Assembly (NCBI GenBank): GCA_964035545.1
Contig: OZ037771.1
Coordinates: 12,094,980-12,158,979, forward strand
DNA length: 64,000 bases
From: Bugula neritina
Lineage: Eukaryota; Bryozoa; Gymnolaemata; Cheilostomatida; Bugulidae
Reading direction: 5' to 3'
Shown here: positions 46,410 to 58,599 of the stretch, piece after piece
Numbering within the stretch: the stretch's first letter is position 1
How the letters are laid out: each line of letters opens with the position of its first letter
The notes under the pieces: model-generated
What the model was told of the DNA's origin: nothing
The model's input: the letters and a program-made list of their open reading frames with translations, nothing else
The model's database searches: none
Program-made: the position numbers and the translations under genes

Positions 46410-47061
46410 GCGTTTTACTGTGAAATCTAAAACAATATAAATTTGCAATGAACATAGCGTTATATAAAGGTTGCAGGAATACAGACTGGCATAATTTGGA
46501 ATAGAAAAACTAAATAATACTTATATAATATAAGAATAATCATACTGATTATGAATAGATAAAAAGAACCATGATGCTTTAAAACTGGTAATTATGTGCA
46601 AAATCATACAAAAACATACAACAGTTATATTATTACATAATGTAACCATGCATGATGTATCAAAATAAAGAGTTATTTTTAATTTCTATAAAACCTCACG
46701 CGGTCATACTAATAACTAATAGTAATATGGTAAACAAAAACATAATAAATTGATGATAAATTATTTAAATATCGTGACTAGTTATGATTGATTCAAAATA
46801 TTTAAAATAAAGAATATACTTCAAAAAATTAAATAATTTCCTGATAAATTCTTAGTACCTCAGTATTGAATGCTTCAAGTGTTTCTAATCAATTACGTAT
46901 AAGCTATTCCGTTGCTGCTGATCTGGCAAATTTAGCCTAACGCAACATTGAGCCATCTCATTGGTTCAAGCATACAGCAGTGGTTTAGCTTTCTATTAGC
47001 TATAACAAACAAAAAGAGAATAAATTGTTTGCGGGTATATAATAACAAGACTTATGTGAAA

Positions 47062-47160
47062 TATTTGCCACTACTGGGAATCGAACCCGGGTCCTCAGGC
47101 TTGCAAGCAAGTGTGCTACCATTACACCACGGAGGCTACTGGGTTAACACAACACTACAA
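47062..47160 (-). mobile_element. tRNA-Cys-like SINE or tRNA pseudogene copy
   Basis: Best preserved of the family. The minus strand gives GTGGTGTAATGGTAGCACAC, loop TTGCAAG (GCA anticodon, Cys) and GGGTTCGATTCCCAG. The acceptor stem and part of the anticodon stem do not pair well, so I do not call a functional tRNA. Confidence 0.7.
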
Positions 47161-47934
47161 CTTATAACAATTAAAGTTGTTACAGGTCTAGAAAATTAAC
47201 TATAACAATAATTTTGGAAAAGTTGTAAAGTCAGCAAAATCAAATTAAACTCTTTAAAAATGTTTCAAACAAACATAATGGATGCAAGAAAAAAAAGCCA
47301 ACTTTAAATTGAAAGCAAAACAAAATACTTTTCAACAAAATTTGAAGAAATGGGAAGAAAGTATCAAGTGTCCATATATATCTGCCATTCGTGCCTACTT
47401 TCTTATTTACTGCATTTCTACTTGTGCTACACCTGGTTTTATAACAATTCTTATTAGCACAGAACCACGATATCAGTAAACATTAGCAAGCCTATAAGTT
47501 ACTCATCCAATTTAATTAAGTGATGGACCTGTTTTCGAGTGCAAAGAACAAAGTGAAAAACGTAATTTGTTTTAGCACATGATGGTCAAAGTGTTATCTT
47601 TTTCAGTATTGTGGGTTTGAGTGTGCGATCAAGTTATTTCACAACGCGTATTCTAAATCAACTTCGCAAGCGTAGTTCAGATTACAATATATTTATACAA
47701 CAATACACAATCTAAAAACTACATCTATTCAAACACATTAACAACTACCCAGCACAGTGATTAAAGTTTGCATGTCTACTTGATCATAACTGTTACGCGG
47801 GAAGTCACTGTTGCTAATTATAGTTCATGATTCATATTGGCGGGTTTCTGTATCGAATCATCTTCTTAACACACTTAGTGACCCCGTCCTGCACTTGGAA
47901 GGGAATTAATATTTCCCCCTTCTTCGTTATGACA

Positions 47935-47956
47935 GTAGCTCCACGAGCCACCACAA
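47935..47956 (-). repeat. Right inverted repeat of the KDZ unit
   Basis: Exact 22-bp inverted copy of 31076-31097 (plus strand begins GTAGCTCCACGAGCCACCAC). It is followed inward by a hairpin-forming stretch (GGGAATTAATATTTCCCC). Confidence 0.75.
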
Positions 47957-48089
47957 AAGCTCTCGGTTACAATCCATTTTTTTTTTCATTTGTAAAAATG
48001 GCTCCAGTAAAAGTGGCACATGTAATAAGAACCACCTGCATCGTATATAACTGATATAATATATACAATACAAAATACATATACAAAAC

Positions 48090-48185
48090 CATTATTACCT
48101 GTGCCATTATTGCCTGTGTCATGTTTAGCTGTGCCATTTTTACCTTTATCATTTTTACCTCTTCCATTTTTACCTGCATGGGCAA
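48090..48185. repeat. 15-bp minisatellite (ACCTGTGCCATTTTT), outer copy
   Basis: Six units of the same 15-bp repeat as at 46.03-46.13 kb, about 130 bases outside the right inverted repeat. Confidence 0.75.
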
Positions 48186-48339
48186 TTTTGGTTTCATCCT
48201 ATATTGCAGATATAAGAGGCTTATCCTATGGTTGAAGCTAGACTAAATTTCCCACTTGGATTCTTCTCACCTAAAGGCTTCCAAAGTTAGACTCTGCACA
48301 TCAACTGGCGTATCGATTGCTAAATAGCTAATATGCCTA

Positions 48340-48367
48340 TAATATAGCTATAATTATAGCTATATTA
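48340..48367. repeat. Perfect 28-bp palindrome
   Basis: Centred on AGCTATAATTATAGCT, with both halves exact. Outer TAGCTAATAT / ATATTAGCTA pairs also occur nearby. Confidence 0.85.
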
Positions 48368-49887
48368 GCTAATAAATTATTTGGAATAATAGCCTACTTT
48401 TCAAGGATTTGTGTGAGGCAAAAAACCGTAATACATTATTAATAGACATTATTTTTGATGAATATTTATAAAAAAAACAACAAGATGTAGAGAATTTCAA
48501 AATTAATAAGTTGATGCAGATCAAAAAAAATTTATGTTTCAAATAGCAAACAATTGATCCAAGTTTATTTGAATATAGATTTATTTCATTAATATTCAAA
48601 CGAATTGTGCATAAAATATATGTTGCACTGAAATTAATTATTAATTAGCATCTAACTGGGATGACGCTGCCAATTTTACCTAAAGTTGTAAGAAACTATA
48701 ACAATGCATGCACACAATGTTGAAGGTTCTTGACCTTCATGATTCATAGAGTGTTTACATCAATACTAATATAATAATAATATGACAGAAGAAAGTAAGG
48801 AATCATATAACCATGCAGACATATAGATGCAAAATGTAGAATTTAGTCTACCAAACAAACTAAATTTGAGGTCAACAATAAAAAGACCATAAAACTACTG
48901 CATTTTACCACATTATATCCAATCTAAAAAGATCTACAAATAAAATGATCTTTAAAAAGCTCCATAGTAAACTTAGAACGGCATTAGCACCTGTTTCTAA
49001 TTAAAGTGTGTGGCTATTTGAATCAAATTAGTGTCTGGAAAAAGTATTTACAGCTGTAATTATAGCATAACTCATCATGGTGGGAAAAGTGTTCAATCTT
49101 TAATTGCAATCACTATATCTATGAATGCAAGTGTATCTCCTGCCAGATAGTCTGTTAGCTAGCAAGCCTGTGACTTATAGTAATGTAGACCCCTATATTA
49201 TGTGCTCATCACTGAAGTGTGAAGTGATGCACAGTGTTCACTACTTAAAAAGAAGTATACCATTTCTAGTGTATAAATCCACAATTTATATAAAATCTAA
49301 AAGTCATTGCTTTTTTATTCAGATATCATGTTTTCCTGCTAAGATATTTTACTGGTACCCCAAAAATCAATTTTTGAGGCAAAATTAGCCAAAAATGTGC
49401 AGTTTTTTCTATAACTTTGCAAAAGAATGAAAAAATACCAAAAAAGCTGCACTGAGAAAAAATAAGATTCACACCATAGTTTTTAAATTTTGATTCTAGT
49501 AGCCTTCAATTAAATAAGATTGTTTTTACTGGTACTGAATTTTTACACAGTTACAATGCAAACCCCAGCAAGGCAGTTGCAGCTAAAAAGTTACCTGTAA
49601 CTAGCCTGTGCAGACAGGTATTTCAAAGACATTTAATCAGGACTGGCCATATATAGAGACAAGACTTTTTTGAAAGTGTAACTGAGATCTCACTTTTATT
49701 GACTGTATTGTGAAAGATAAGTAGTTGAAGAATCCCTGACACACTTTACTTATGCAGTACTGAAATATTACTATGTATGTTAGTTTTCATTTACATATTG
49801 TTTTAAGGTTAGATGTCTAAACAATTTTGTTTTATAATGAATTTTGTGCGAGTATGTACTGAAATGATTTGGGATTTGTAATCGCCT

Positions 49888-49900
49888 TGACCTTTGACCT
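49888..49900 (-). promoter_or_regulatory. Perfect DR1 nuclear-receptor element
   Basis: TGACCTTTGACCT is two exact AGGTCA half-sites (minus strand) spaced by one base, the consensus for HNF4 / RXR heterodimers. No nearby gene is recognised, so function is only a possibility. Confidence 0.4.
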
Positions 49901-50449
49901 TTGAATGCTTGTTAGATGCTGCACTGCACAGAGATGGCTTGAAGGTTTGAACTTTCAATTTTCAGTCAAATGAAATACACAAAATAAATACTACACTTCA
50001 CTCACTAGTCAGCACTTAGTCCAGCAACTAAGGGTTATATATGTTCTAATACGAAACCAGATATTAACAGAATTGTTCAAGGCAAACAGTACTCACTGTG
50101 TACTCACAAGTGTTTCACTGATGGTTGTAAAATATAACTATACTGGTATGAGTACAGACTCTTATCACTGGCGCATCTTGTTTAAATTTGCATGTACAAT
50201 CATGAATATATTATACTTTGTATGAATATATATGTATAATTTTTTATGCACAAACATAAATCCATATATAATTATTGATTATTAAAGTAATAAAAATGAA
50301 ATGTTTCTTGTTTACCTATTTTAATTAAATGCATATATTATACACACATACACACATAAATAATATATATCTATTCAAATACGTTATGATTTTAATAAAC
50401 ATGCAAAGCCTAGCCCTCGCTTATAATTACAATACATATGGCCTGCGGA

Positions 50450-50552
50450 TGTTTAATGAATCTTGAAAATTTATTTTAAAAACAAAAAAAAATGTTGTGG
50501 CCCCCAGCTCAAGCTAAAACTTGCAGACTGGCCCTCGGTCTGAAAAGGTTGG
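50450..50552 (-). mobile_element. hAT-type transposon end
   Basis: Reads TGGCCCTCGGTCTGAAAAGG then TTGGACACCCCTG, the reverse of the CAGGGGTGTCCAACCTTTT terminus known from many animal hAT elements (from memory). The opposite end was not found. Confidence 0.5.
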
Positions 50553-52149
50553 ACACCCCTGCTGTAAATAAATCAAAGCCCCCTGGGGGGGGGATTAGAG
50601 ATTTAGAATGCCGGGTTTAGGTTGAGGGGTTTAAGGGCTGGTGGCTTGAGTTTGGACTTTGAGTTAAATTAATGTTAATTTTTCCAAACCACCATTTAAA
50701 ACCACACACACGCACACATGCACACAAGTTAGAAAATATGTATATGTTTTTTTTCAACTATGTTTTAAACGGAATACAAACATGTAAACCACAAAACAGT
50801 GATTGTCTTCTTTCAATGCCATATTTTTGATCACACTAAGAAAGATGGTGGTAATGCAACTCCTAAAAGCATGTTGCATTATGTCGCTCCTCTGTCGGCA
50901 AGTATACCATTTGTATTAATGTATGAAGTCTTCAACATATATTTCAACTTATTTTTGCAAGTAACTCATGACAGTAAACTATATGCTTCTTTTTCTTCAT
51001 GTGTGTGTGCGTGTGAGTGTGTGTAAAAATGCAGCACTCATAATAGTTGTTATTTTCTGAACAGCTTACAATAGCTACAGTTATATGTAATTGCATAGGA
51101 GTGTTGCAAGTGTTTGCTAAAAGATGGTATGTAAAACATGCTGACGAATTTGTTGTGGAGAAATTTAAATAATTACTTAGCATTTAGCAATAAAATTGTT
51201 CATGTACAAATCAGAAACACCAAGTTGTATGCATATATTTTAAATAGTATGCATGAATTTGCAAAAAAAATGTAACTTAAACTATACCAAAGTTGTGTTT
51301 CATTAAGTTAGGAGATATTTATCAACAAAGCAAAAAATTAGAACTTTATATACTTTTACTATGAGTATAATTATGTTTTATATATGTGCTCATTTTGTAT
51401 ATACTGCAAAATATGTTATATACAATGTTAAACCAAAAGAATCAGAACTTTATAGTGTAATACAGGCACATCTACAATGTTAACAAATATAACATTAAAA
51501 ACAAGAAACAAAATTGTTCGTCTCTTCTACTTAACTTTTTACAAGCAAAAAATTATTATTGCTGCAAACTAAATTTAAATGCTGAGGTTCGTAAAGTTAT
51601 ATGTTTGTTAAATTATTTCACATTGTTTATATTCTACAAATAATTTCTACATATTATTTTCTAAACGCGATATCTTTTTTCGTCTACTACATGCAGCTCA
51701 TTATATGCATATGTATATTATACAATGCAGCATAAAATTTTATAATACTTAGCAAAAAATGCTGAAAAATATTAAAATTTTACAAGATGGTATTATATTA
51801 TGGTGGCAATAAAATTGTAATAGACTATTATTTAATGAGAAGACAATTATGTTTTTATAATGAAGATTGATAAATTTATAATATGAGCTGAAATTGAGTG
51901 AGAAGACAATTATGCTTTCAAAATACTTACAAGACTAAATTCTTATCTAATAGCTACAGTAATTAATATCCTTTGTTTGAAACAAAGTCTAAAAGGAGCG
52001 GATTTAAATAAAAATTTAGACCTGCATTTGTTAAAACTTTTCAATCAAAACTATTACATTATATTATTTTTTCTCATAACTCCTAGCTCCTAAAACCTTT
52101 CGCATAAAAAAATTAATTTAGAATGTAAAATACTGCTAGAAATTGCCAT

Positions 52150-52450
52150 GTTAATGTCAACCCTAACTGTATCCACCACTTGTTATAGTTGTTACGATCG
52201 TTACTTAACCAATGAAGTTGAACTAGTTGTACCTTCAGCCAATCAATGACTTATTTCGATTGCGCCTCGTTAGGCGAGGGTCGTTGACGAAATCTATATA
52301 ATATAATACAAATCCCATTACCACTGATTGACCCGAAGTTCTCTACGACTTCTATAGTGGTATAGGATAATAGATATACTGAGCACTTCACGCTTCACTG
52401 AGCACGTAGGGATGAGAAGATATTGGCGCCTACATAATAATCACAGGCTA
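52150..52450. promoter_or_regulatory. CpG-richer patch with CCAAT and TATA motifs
   Basis: Contains ACCAATGAAG, AGCCAATCAATG, a short stem (GCCTCGTTAGGCGAGG) and TATATAATATAATA in promoter-like order on the plus strand. No downstream coding exon was found, so it may be a promoter of an untranslated transcript or a transposon remnant. Confidence 0.25.
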
Positions 52451-55400
52451 GCTAGCTGGCAGGCTGTAATGAATAGCTTGCTTTGTACTTTGTTTATGTA
52501 GCACCAATAATGGAATGTTGATAGATAACGCAGCCCTAACGAAGGTTGCTGCTTATTGGTTGTAGTTTAATCTTAGGCTAAACAATTACAAGTAGGCAAC
52601 ACGCATGCCACCCGCAGAGCAATATTATTCAAGAACCTGAACTACATTTTGAGAGAAATTTATGATATTCTTAGTGAGGATGCCCTTAACTATCCTGTGT
52701 ATTGCATGAAGTAATAAATGATTTATGAAGTAATTAACAAACCAATGTAAAAACTGTTGTTGTATATAGAACACAACATATTGATTTTCTTCAATTTCCA
52801 CATCAAATCTATATATTCAATTATATCTAACCAATGCTAATAAACTAAACATGCATGCATACAAATATTTGCATTATATGCAAGTAATATTAGCTAATTA
52901 GCAACTATACCATTTTTTTCATTATCTTTATTGCTTGCATATGTCCAAGTATTATTAAAATAAGGTTTTTATTTGCAACTTTGCACCACAAATTACATAA
53001 AATCTAAAAACTTGAGTTGTGACATAGGGCTACCTATACACAAATAGACCTTCATAAAACTCTCAATGATTTTATTCAACTCATGTATGCAAAAGTTTTG
53101 CTTTAAAACAATTCTTCTAAATCACCCTAGAGCAGGAAATTATTACAAAAACAGCTTCTCATATATAATTTTTCCCCAGATTAATTTTTTTTCCTGTATT
53201 TAAACTAACTTAGCAAGTGAAGATTGTGATATCACTCAGGTAATCACATATATATTATTCATAGCTGTAATACTTTAGCAATGAATAGATCATGTTTAAT
53301 TTCCACTCTACCTAGCAGTTTTTCAGAATTATAGAGCTATGTATATTATCGTGAAATTAGAATAGCCTAATAGTTTTACATGTGTTTATAGCTAGACAAA
53401 TTAACTTAAAAAGCTTACAATAATTAGATGATATTGGCATTCTTTTGAAGGTTATGGTGAAGCTACTGCAAAACTGGCCATTAGTTTAGCATAATATGCA
53501 ACGCCACGCAAAAGCATGCCAAACAAGCAATGTTTATTTACCTTACCAGTGCAATTTTATCACCTTAAACACAAAAGCAAGTATAAAATACACATCCATA
53601 TTAGATTAACTGTCAAGTTAAAAAAAGACAACATATATTCATGAGCTGGTTCTGTTTGCACAAGTACAATTTAGACCAGCTTATTATTTAGATTGCCACA
53701 AAAATATGACATAAAATATGTCTTTAATCATTATTTTGATATTCACTGGTTGAAGATATTTTTTATATCCCAATATGTAAATATTGTACATAAATCTTAA
53801 AAATTAACTAGGTGAATAAGGAAAACTGCTAATTTTATGAAACTGTTATGTTAATAAAGACAATGGCTATCAACAAATCCCACCAGACCACAAACTAATT
53901 GTAAATACTAAAGCAATTATATAGTGCTATGTGTTGATCTAGCCTAGTCAATACACCACAAATATGTATTATGACATACCACATTTTAAGTACTGGGTTA
54001 CCATTTATTCTAATGGGTATTTGTTTAAACTGTTATATACAGCTTTTTGCACTACCAATATACAAGCCAGTTGTTATTCTGTCACTTTTTATCTACATCT
54101 CTTTTTAATGCCAGTTACTTGTTAGCTTCAGTACAAACAGCTAAACATTCTACTCTACAGCCAATCTTACTGTTAACTCTTGTTTAACAATATTACAAGA
54201 ATCTAAAAATTTGAGTGTGTTTTAAGTATAATATTTTATCATTATAACTTTTAAATGAAACAATAATATGATAAATGCATTATAACTTTCTGAAAAGTTT
54301 GTTTGCAAAGTATATGTTTTTGGAAAATAGTTTTACAACATTTGCTAGGAGCATTATATTTATTCCTATCTAAAATAATTTTGTTTGAACTGCTATGTTT
54401 GTAATCATGTAATCAGAAGTAAAGCATCAGTAAAATGAGTATAAGTAGAAGCTTGACAGCTACATTAGGCATTGCTACATAGTACATAAATATATGGCCG
54501 TATTAAACACTTAGCCGCATTCACAGATAAATGCATGGCTTGGAATTACAATACCATGAATACATTATTTATTTAGCTGGGTAACTATACAATTATGCCA
54601 AAGTGAAAAGCCTTTGGTTATTAATGCCTAAAATGTCTAACAATCTACTTGGGAGACCACCTTGTTGTTACAGAGTGAATGAGTTATTTATTTAGCATTT
54701 GGATGATGGCACAAAGAAAGGCTATTTGGTTTGTTACTTGAGACTAGTAGCAAACTGCTACAGTCATAGCATCTTAGAAGATTTTGCATCACTTGCTACA
54801 ATAATGATTTTTAGGCAAGACTTTCGCATCTATATTGCTCATCTGCTAGCTTGAAATACCCCTCTCCTTGGACTAATCTCAGGCTTTTCATTGTTGTTTA
54901 AACAGTTTTTAAACTCCTATTTCAATAAATCATTACCAACACTGCCTGCATGTATTAATATTCATTAGTGCCATCAATGCACTGTGGAGACAGCACCTGA
55001 TGTTCTGTATATTACATTATAGTACAGAGATACTAAATCCAAAACATCTAAAATAATTGATGCTTCTACCAGATTTTTAGCACACCTATAATATGTATTC
55101 CTGTAGTAAATATTAATAAGATGTTTTAACTGATAGTTTTATGCCATTATAATAGTTTGATACTATAACTACAACTTGAAACTCTTTAACCAGCACATTG
55201 GTTAGTAATATTGCTTCTTGATATTTAATTGCTGGTTCACAAACTATCAATAATAGGGATGGATATCAAAACTTGACTGCATTCATAATATGATTTTAAT
55301 GCTGGGTAATGACTAAGCATGTCTGGCTGATATGAGGTGACTATTTTGTACACTGTTTAACATCAGCTTTTTGGGTTCATTTAAAGCATCTGCAAATCTG

Positions 55401-56077
55401 TATTATACATAATTACTGTTAGGGCCAATTAATTAAATTGTTAACCCTGAAATGCTTTTTACACTGTAATACTAAGTAGTAAAAGACATGTATATATATA
55501 TATATAAACTGATTGTAATTTATACATAACATTGTACATTTAAAAAAAATCACAAAATACATAATTTATTAGCTAAATTTCAAGGCGTTTTGTAGGTAGT
55601 GGGTTAATGTCAATAAAGTAGAATCCGGGAAGTTGAGTAGCTTTATTCAAGAGGAAGGCTCTCCAACAGTTCTACCAAAGCCTAAATAACATGTATAAAA
55701 TAAAGGTTATATGCACAATTTTTTTTCCAAAACAGCCTGCAACTGTTTTGCTATTGCATATGCCCTATGCCATTCATCAAGTGGAACAATTTTAACCAGG
55801 ATATCTAGAAAAGTTGACACAAGGGCTTTATAAACTATGTAACAGTAAAACTGTGAGTAGAAATTAATTGACACTAATGAATAATGCTTTAGGTGCTGGC
55901 AACAACCATAAAAGAAAAGTTATATAACAAACAAATAGACAAAGCACTAAACAAATCAACAGCATTATATACAATTAGGGCACATACATGAAAACAGCAG
56001 CTAGTGTCATTTTCTTAAGACAGCACTATTTCAGGTGTAAATTTAAGAAGTATTAGAAAATGCAGAAATTTACTGCA

Positions 56078-56484
56078 ATTGGTTCATTTTATTTAAGTTA
56101 GTGCATACTAAAGATCTCAAGTTTTTGCTAATGAACATGAGTTTTGGCCCGAAACTAAAAAAATATCAATAAATACACCTAAATAATCAAGGCTCTTTTT
56201 AATTTTTTTTGATTTCCTATGCTTTTTTCTAATTACAGCAACTTCTGACTGGGGATCGCCATGGTTAGTTTGTAACAGTAGGCAATCCAAATGAAATGAA
56301 TAAATAGGAAAAAACATGAGAAATCATGCAAAATTAAGAAGAACCTTGATTATTTAGGTGTATTTCTTGATGTCTCACTAATTTTAAGCAAAAAGCATTG
56401 TTCATTAGCAGCTAAATTGTAAAAATGGCTAAAAACTGCAGATTTCCAGTGTGTACTAAATTAAATAAAAGGACTCAATCACCT
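56078..56484. mobile_element. Palindromic MITE, about 0.4 kb
   Basis: Two long arms mirror each other from end to end: TTTTATTTAAGTTAGTGCAT against the inverse of GTACTAAATTAAATAAAA, GCTAATGAACA against its inverse, and AAATACACCTAAATAATCAA then GG mirrored by CCTTGATTATTTAGGTGTAT. No coding frame. A partial relative lies at 38.2 kb. Confidence 0.8.
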
Positions 56485-56674
56485 TTGCAACATAATTCAA
56501 TAATTGCATGGTCAAGCAGAATAAACTACAATTAACAGCAACAACAGTGTAATAGTTGCGTAGAAAAGTTGTACTGCAAAAAACTAAAAGAATGTAAAAT
56601 CTATAAATGTGTGCTACCAAGTAAATGCTGAACAGACATCATGAAATAGTGTACGAAATACAAACTATTAAACT

Positions 56675-57660
56675 TACCTGTTGATCTAATGCAGCCAAAA
56701 CCTTAAGCTTAGAGTAGTGGAATGGTGCTGTTCGATGTTGATATGCAACAAGTAGCTAAGATGACTCAAATTCTTGCCTTTAGGAGTAAGAGGCCTCAGC
56801 TCAGTTTCAACAAAACTTCCAATAAGCTCAACGGATGCGCTCAATTAGGAGCCACAACAAAGCACACCCATGTCATTTTAGTAAACTCTAAAAAATGAAC
56901 AGAAATAAAACTGTTAGAGAGTAAACAGAGAAACATATAGTGATGGGGGAAAAACCTGTCAGCAATGGTTATATACACTCATAGTCATAACACGAAGAAA
57001 AAGATAATGAATAACAAGCTATTCAAGATGACACAAGAAACCAAACAAATTTCTTTGACTAAAAAATATAATTAAATACTATATTACTTTGCAAAAAATA
57101 TTTGTTTTGAACAACGTATTATTGGGAAGAATTGCCAGTGTCTTAAATTTTGAGATTAAAGTTTCTGCCTTATAGCGGAAATAGAGAGGCAATCAATAGT
57201 GTACAAAACATGTTTTCAGTCATTGGCTGTTGACTAAATTGACAAAGTTAAAGAAAGCTTCCATATCATTATTTATTTTGTTCTCAAGTGTGTGGTTACA
57301 GTTTCATGAGTCAGAAATATAATTATTTGAGATATGAAATCAAATGTAGTCAAAAGAGTGTCATACAATTTAAAATGTAGTAATAGAGCTTTGACAATAA
57401 TTTCTTCTGCTAAGTAAAACAGGTACCATTATGTGCTACTTATCTTTTAGAGATGAACATCAAGGATGTTGAAAACAAAATAGTTGTAAATTACAGCAAA
57501 TACCTTTCTACTTACCTAACCAGAGAAAATAAGTTTTCAACCTTGCATGCACTCAGCTGGTTTTCAATGTTTGGATCAGTGACATCTTTATAACTGATAG
57601 CAGCATTATGTGATAGCTTTAGGAATTGTTACCTTAAATCTAAATTATATAGAACAAGAA
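56675..57660 (-). pseudogene. Decayed second KDZ transposase copy
   Basis: Minus strand, two recognisable exon relics. Near 56.68-56.88 kb ELRPLTPKGK, LSYLLH, QHHSTTLSL and a final ALDQQ-like end before a GTAAGT donor correspond to LWPLTPEGK, FSYLLH, QHHSPSLSM and SALDGK of the intact gene's 35382-35614 exon. Near 57.54-57.65 kb an acceptor followed by NAAISYKDVTDPNIENQLSA corresponds to NATSSNTVDVENENQLSA of its 34312-34401 exon. Stops and frame changes interrupt the first relic. No other exons of this copy were found, and its ends are not visible. Confidence 0.7.
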
Positions 57661-58590
57661 GTGCAAAAATATGGCATTAGTACTCATTGCACAATACACA
57701 CTTGCTAGAGTAGCTAATCTAGCATCACATTAATTTAAGAAAGACAAAATTTTATTACTGTTCACAAATGATGAATATTAAAATTTGAATAATTAGACAA
57801 ATTAACAATGATATTGATGTTAGTTCAAACATTACTAATGGTAAACACCAAAATACTAATAGGAATAGTCATGTTAACATCAATTAGAAAAGTAAAGATA
57901 ATTTGAAAATGAGACAGTTTATAGGTCTAACTCTTATAGTTGACAAGCAATTACAGGGCAGTCATATTGATGTAGGCTACCCTCAAAATGTAGCACTTTA
58001 AAAATATTAAAAAGACAGCACATATAAGAACATAATCTTAAAAATAGGCATATGTGACACCTATATTTTGATTAACAGAGAAATCTTCTTTACTTTAATA
58101 ATCTAGCTCATATAATGGTATTCTGTCTTAGTATGTTATTTTAATACTTGAAATCTAATCAGCTACAGAAAAGTACTTCAATTCAAAGGCCTTCATAATT
58201 ATTCTTTAGTTTGCTATTTAAATAGACAGTTAGGTTGATGAATAAAATAAAAGTTAGTAAAGTAAAAACTAAATAAATTGAGAATAATATCTCCACTCTA
58301 AGGTTATAATCCTTATAAATTAACATTTTAATACTCCTGTTATCCTTAGGTATAGTTGTTAGCAATTTAACTATGAGCTCGAAGCCAAATGTCAGTATCA
58401 GCATCCCCATTACATTGACTAAGACTGACTTTATAACCCTCAAGCTGTGGCACTCAATTTCTATAAGTAGTAACTAATAACAAATATAAAATTATTTATT
58501 TGCTACTGATAGTGATAATAATAAGAATTAAAAATAATAATAAGATCCATTAAAATAGAACTAATAAAGCCAACGACGTTAATGGTATGT
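57661..58590. other. AT-rich spacer
   Basis: No supported feature. A minus-strand frame near 58.18-58.44 kb is hydrophobic by AT-rich composition and shows no family signature. Confidence 0.5.
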
Positions 58591-58599
58591 CTAACTAAA

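Larger units (their letters stand above)
48186..56070. other. Gene-poor AT-rich region
   Basis: Nearly 8 kb with no exon, RNA gene or long frame that I can support on either strand. Contents worth noting are a perfect palindrome near 48.35 kb, a DR1 nuclear-receptor half-site pair near 49.89 kb, a hAT-type end near 50.5 kb, a GT-rich patch near 51.0 kb and a CpG-richer, CCAAT/TATA-containing patch near 52.15-52.45 kb. Confidence 0.6.

Noticed and set aside
47062-47160. Functional tRNA-Cys gene
   Set aside because: Acceptor and anticodon stems do not pair well, and two relatives share its flank, so it is a repeat family member.
58183-58443. Hydrophobic minus-strand frame resembling a membrane protein
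   Set aside because: AT-rich codons give Leu/Ile/Phe by composition; no start context, splice sites or family motif.
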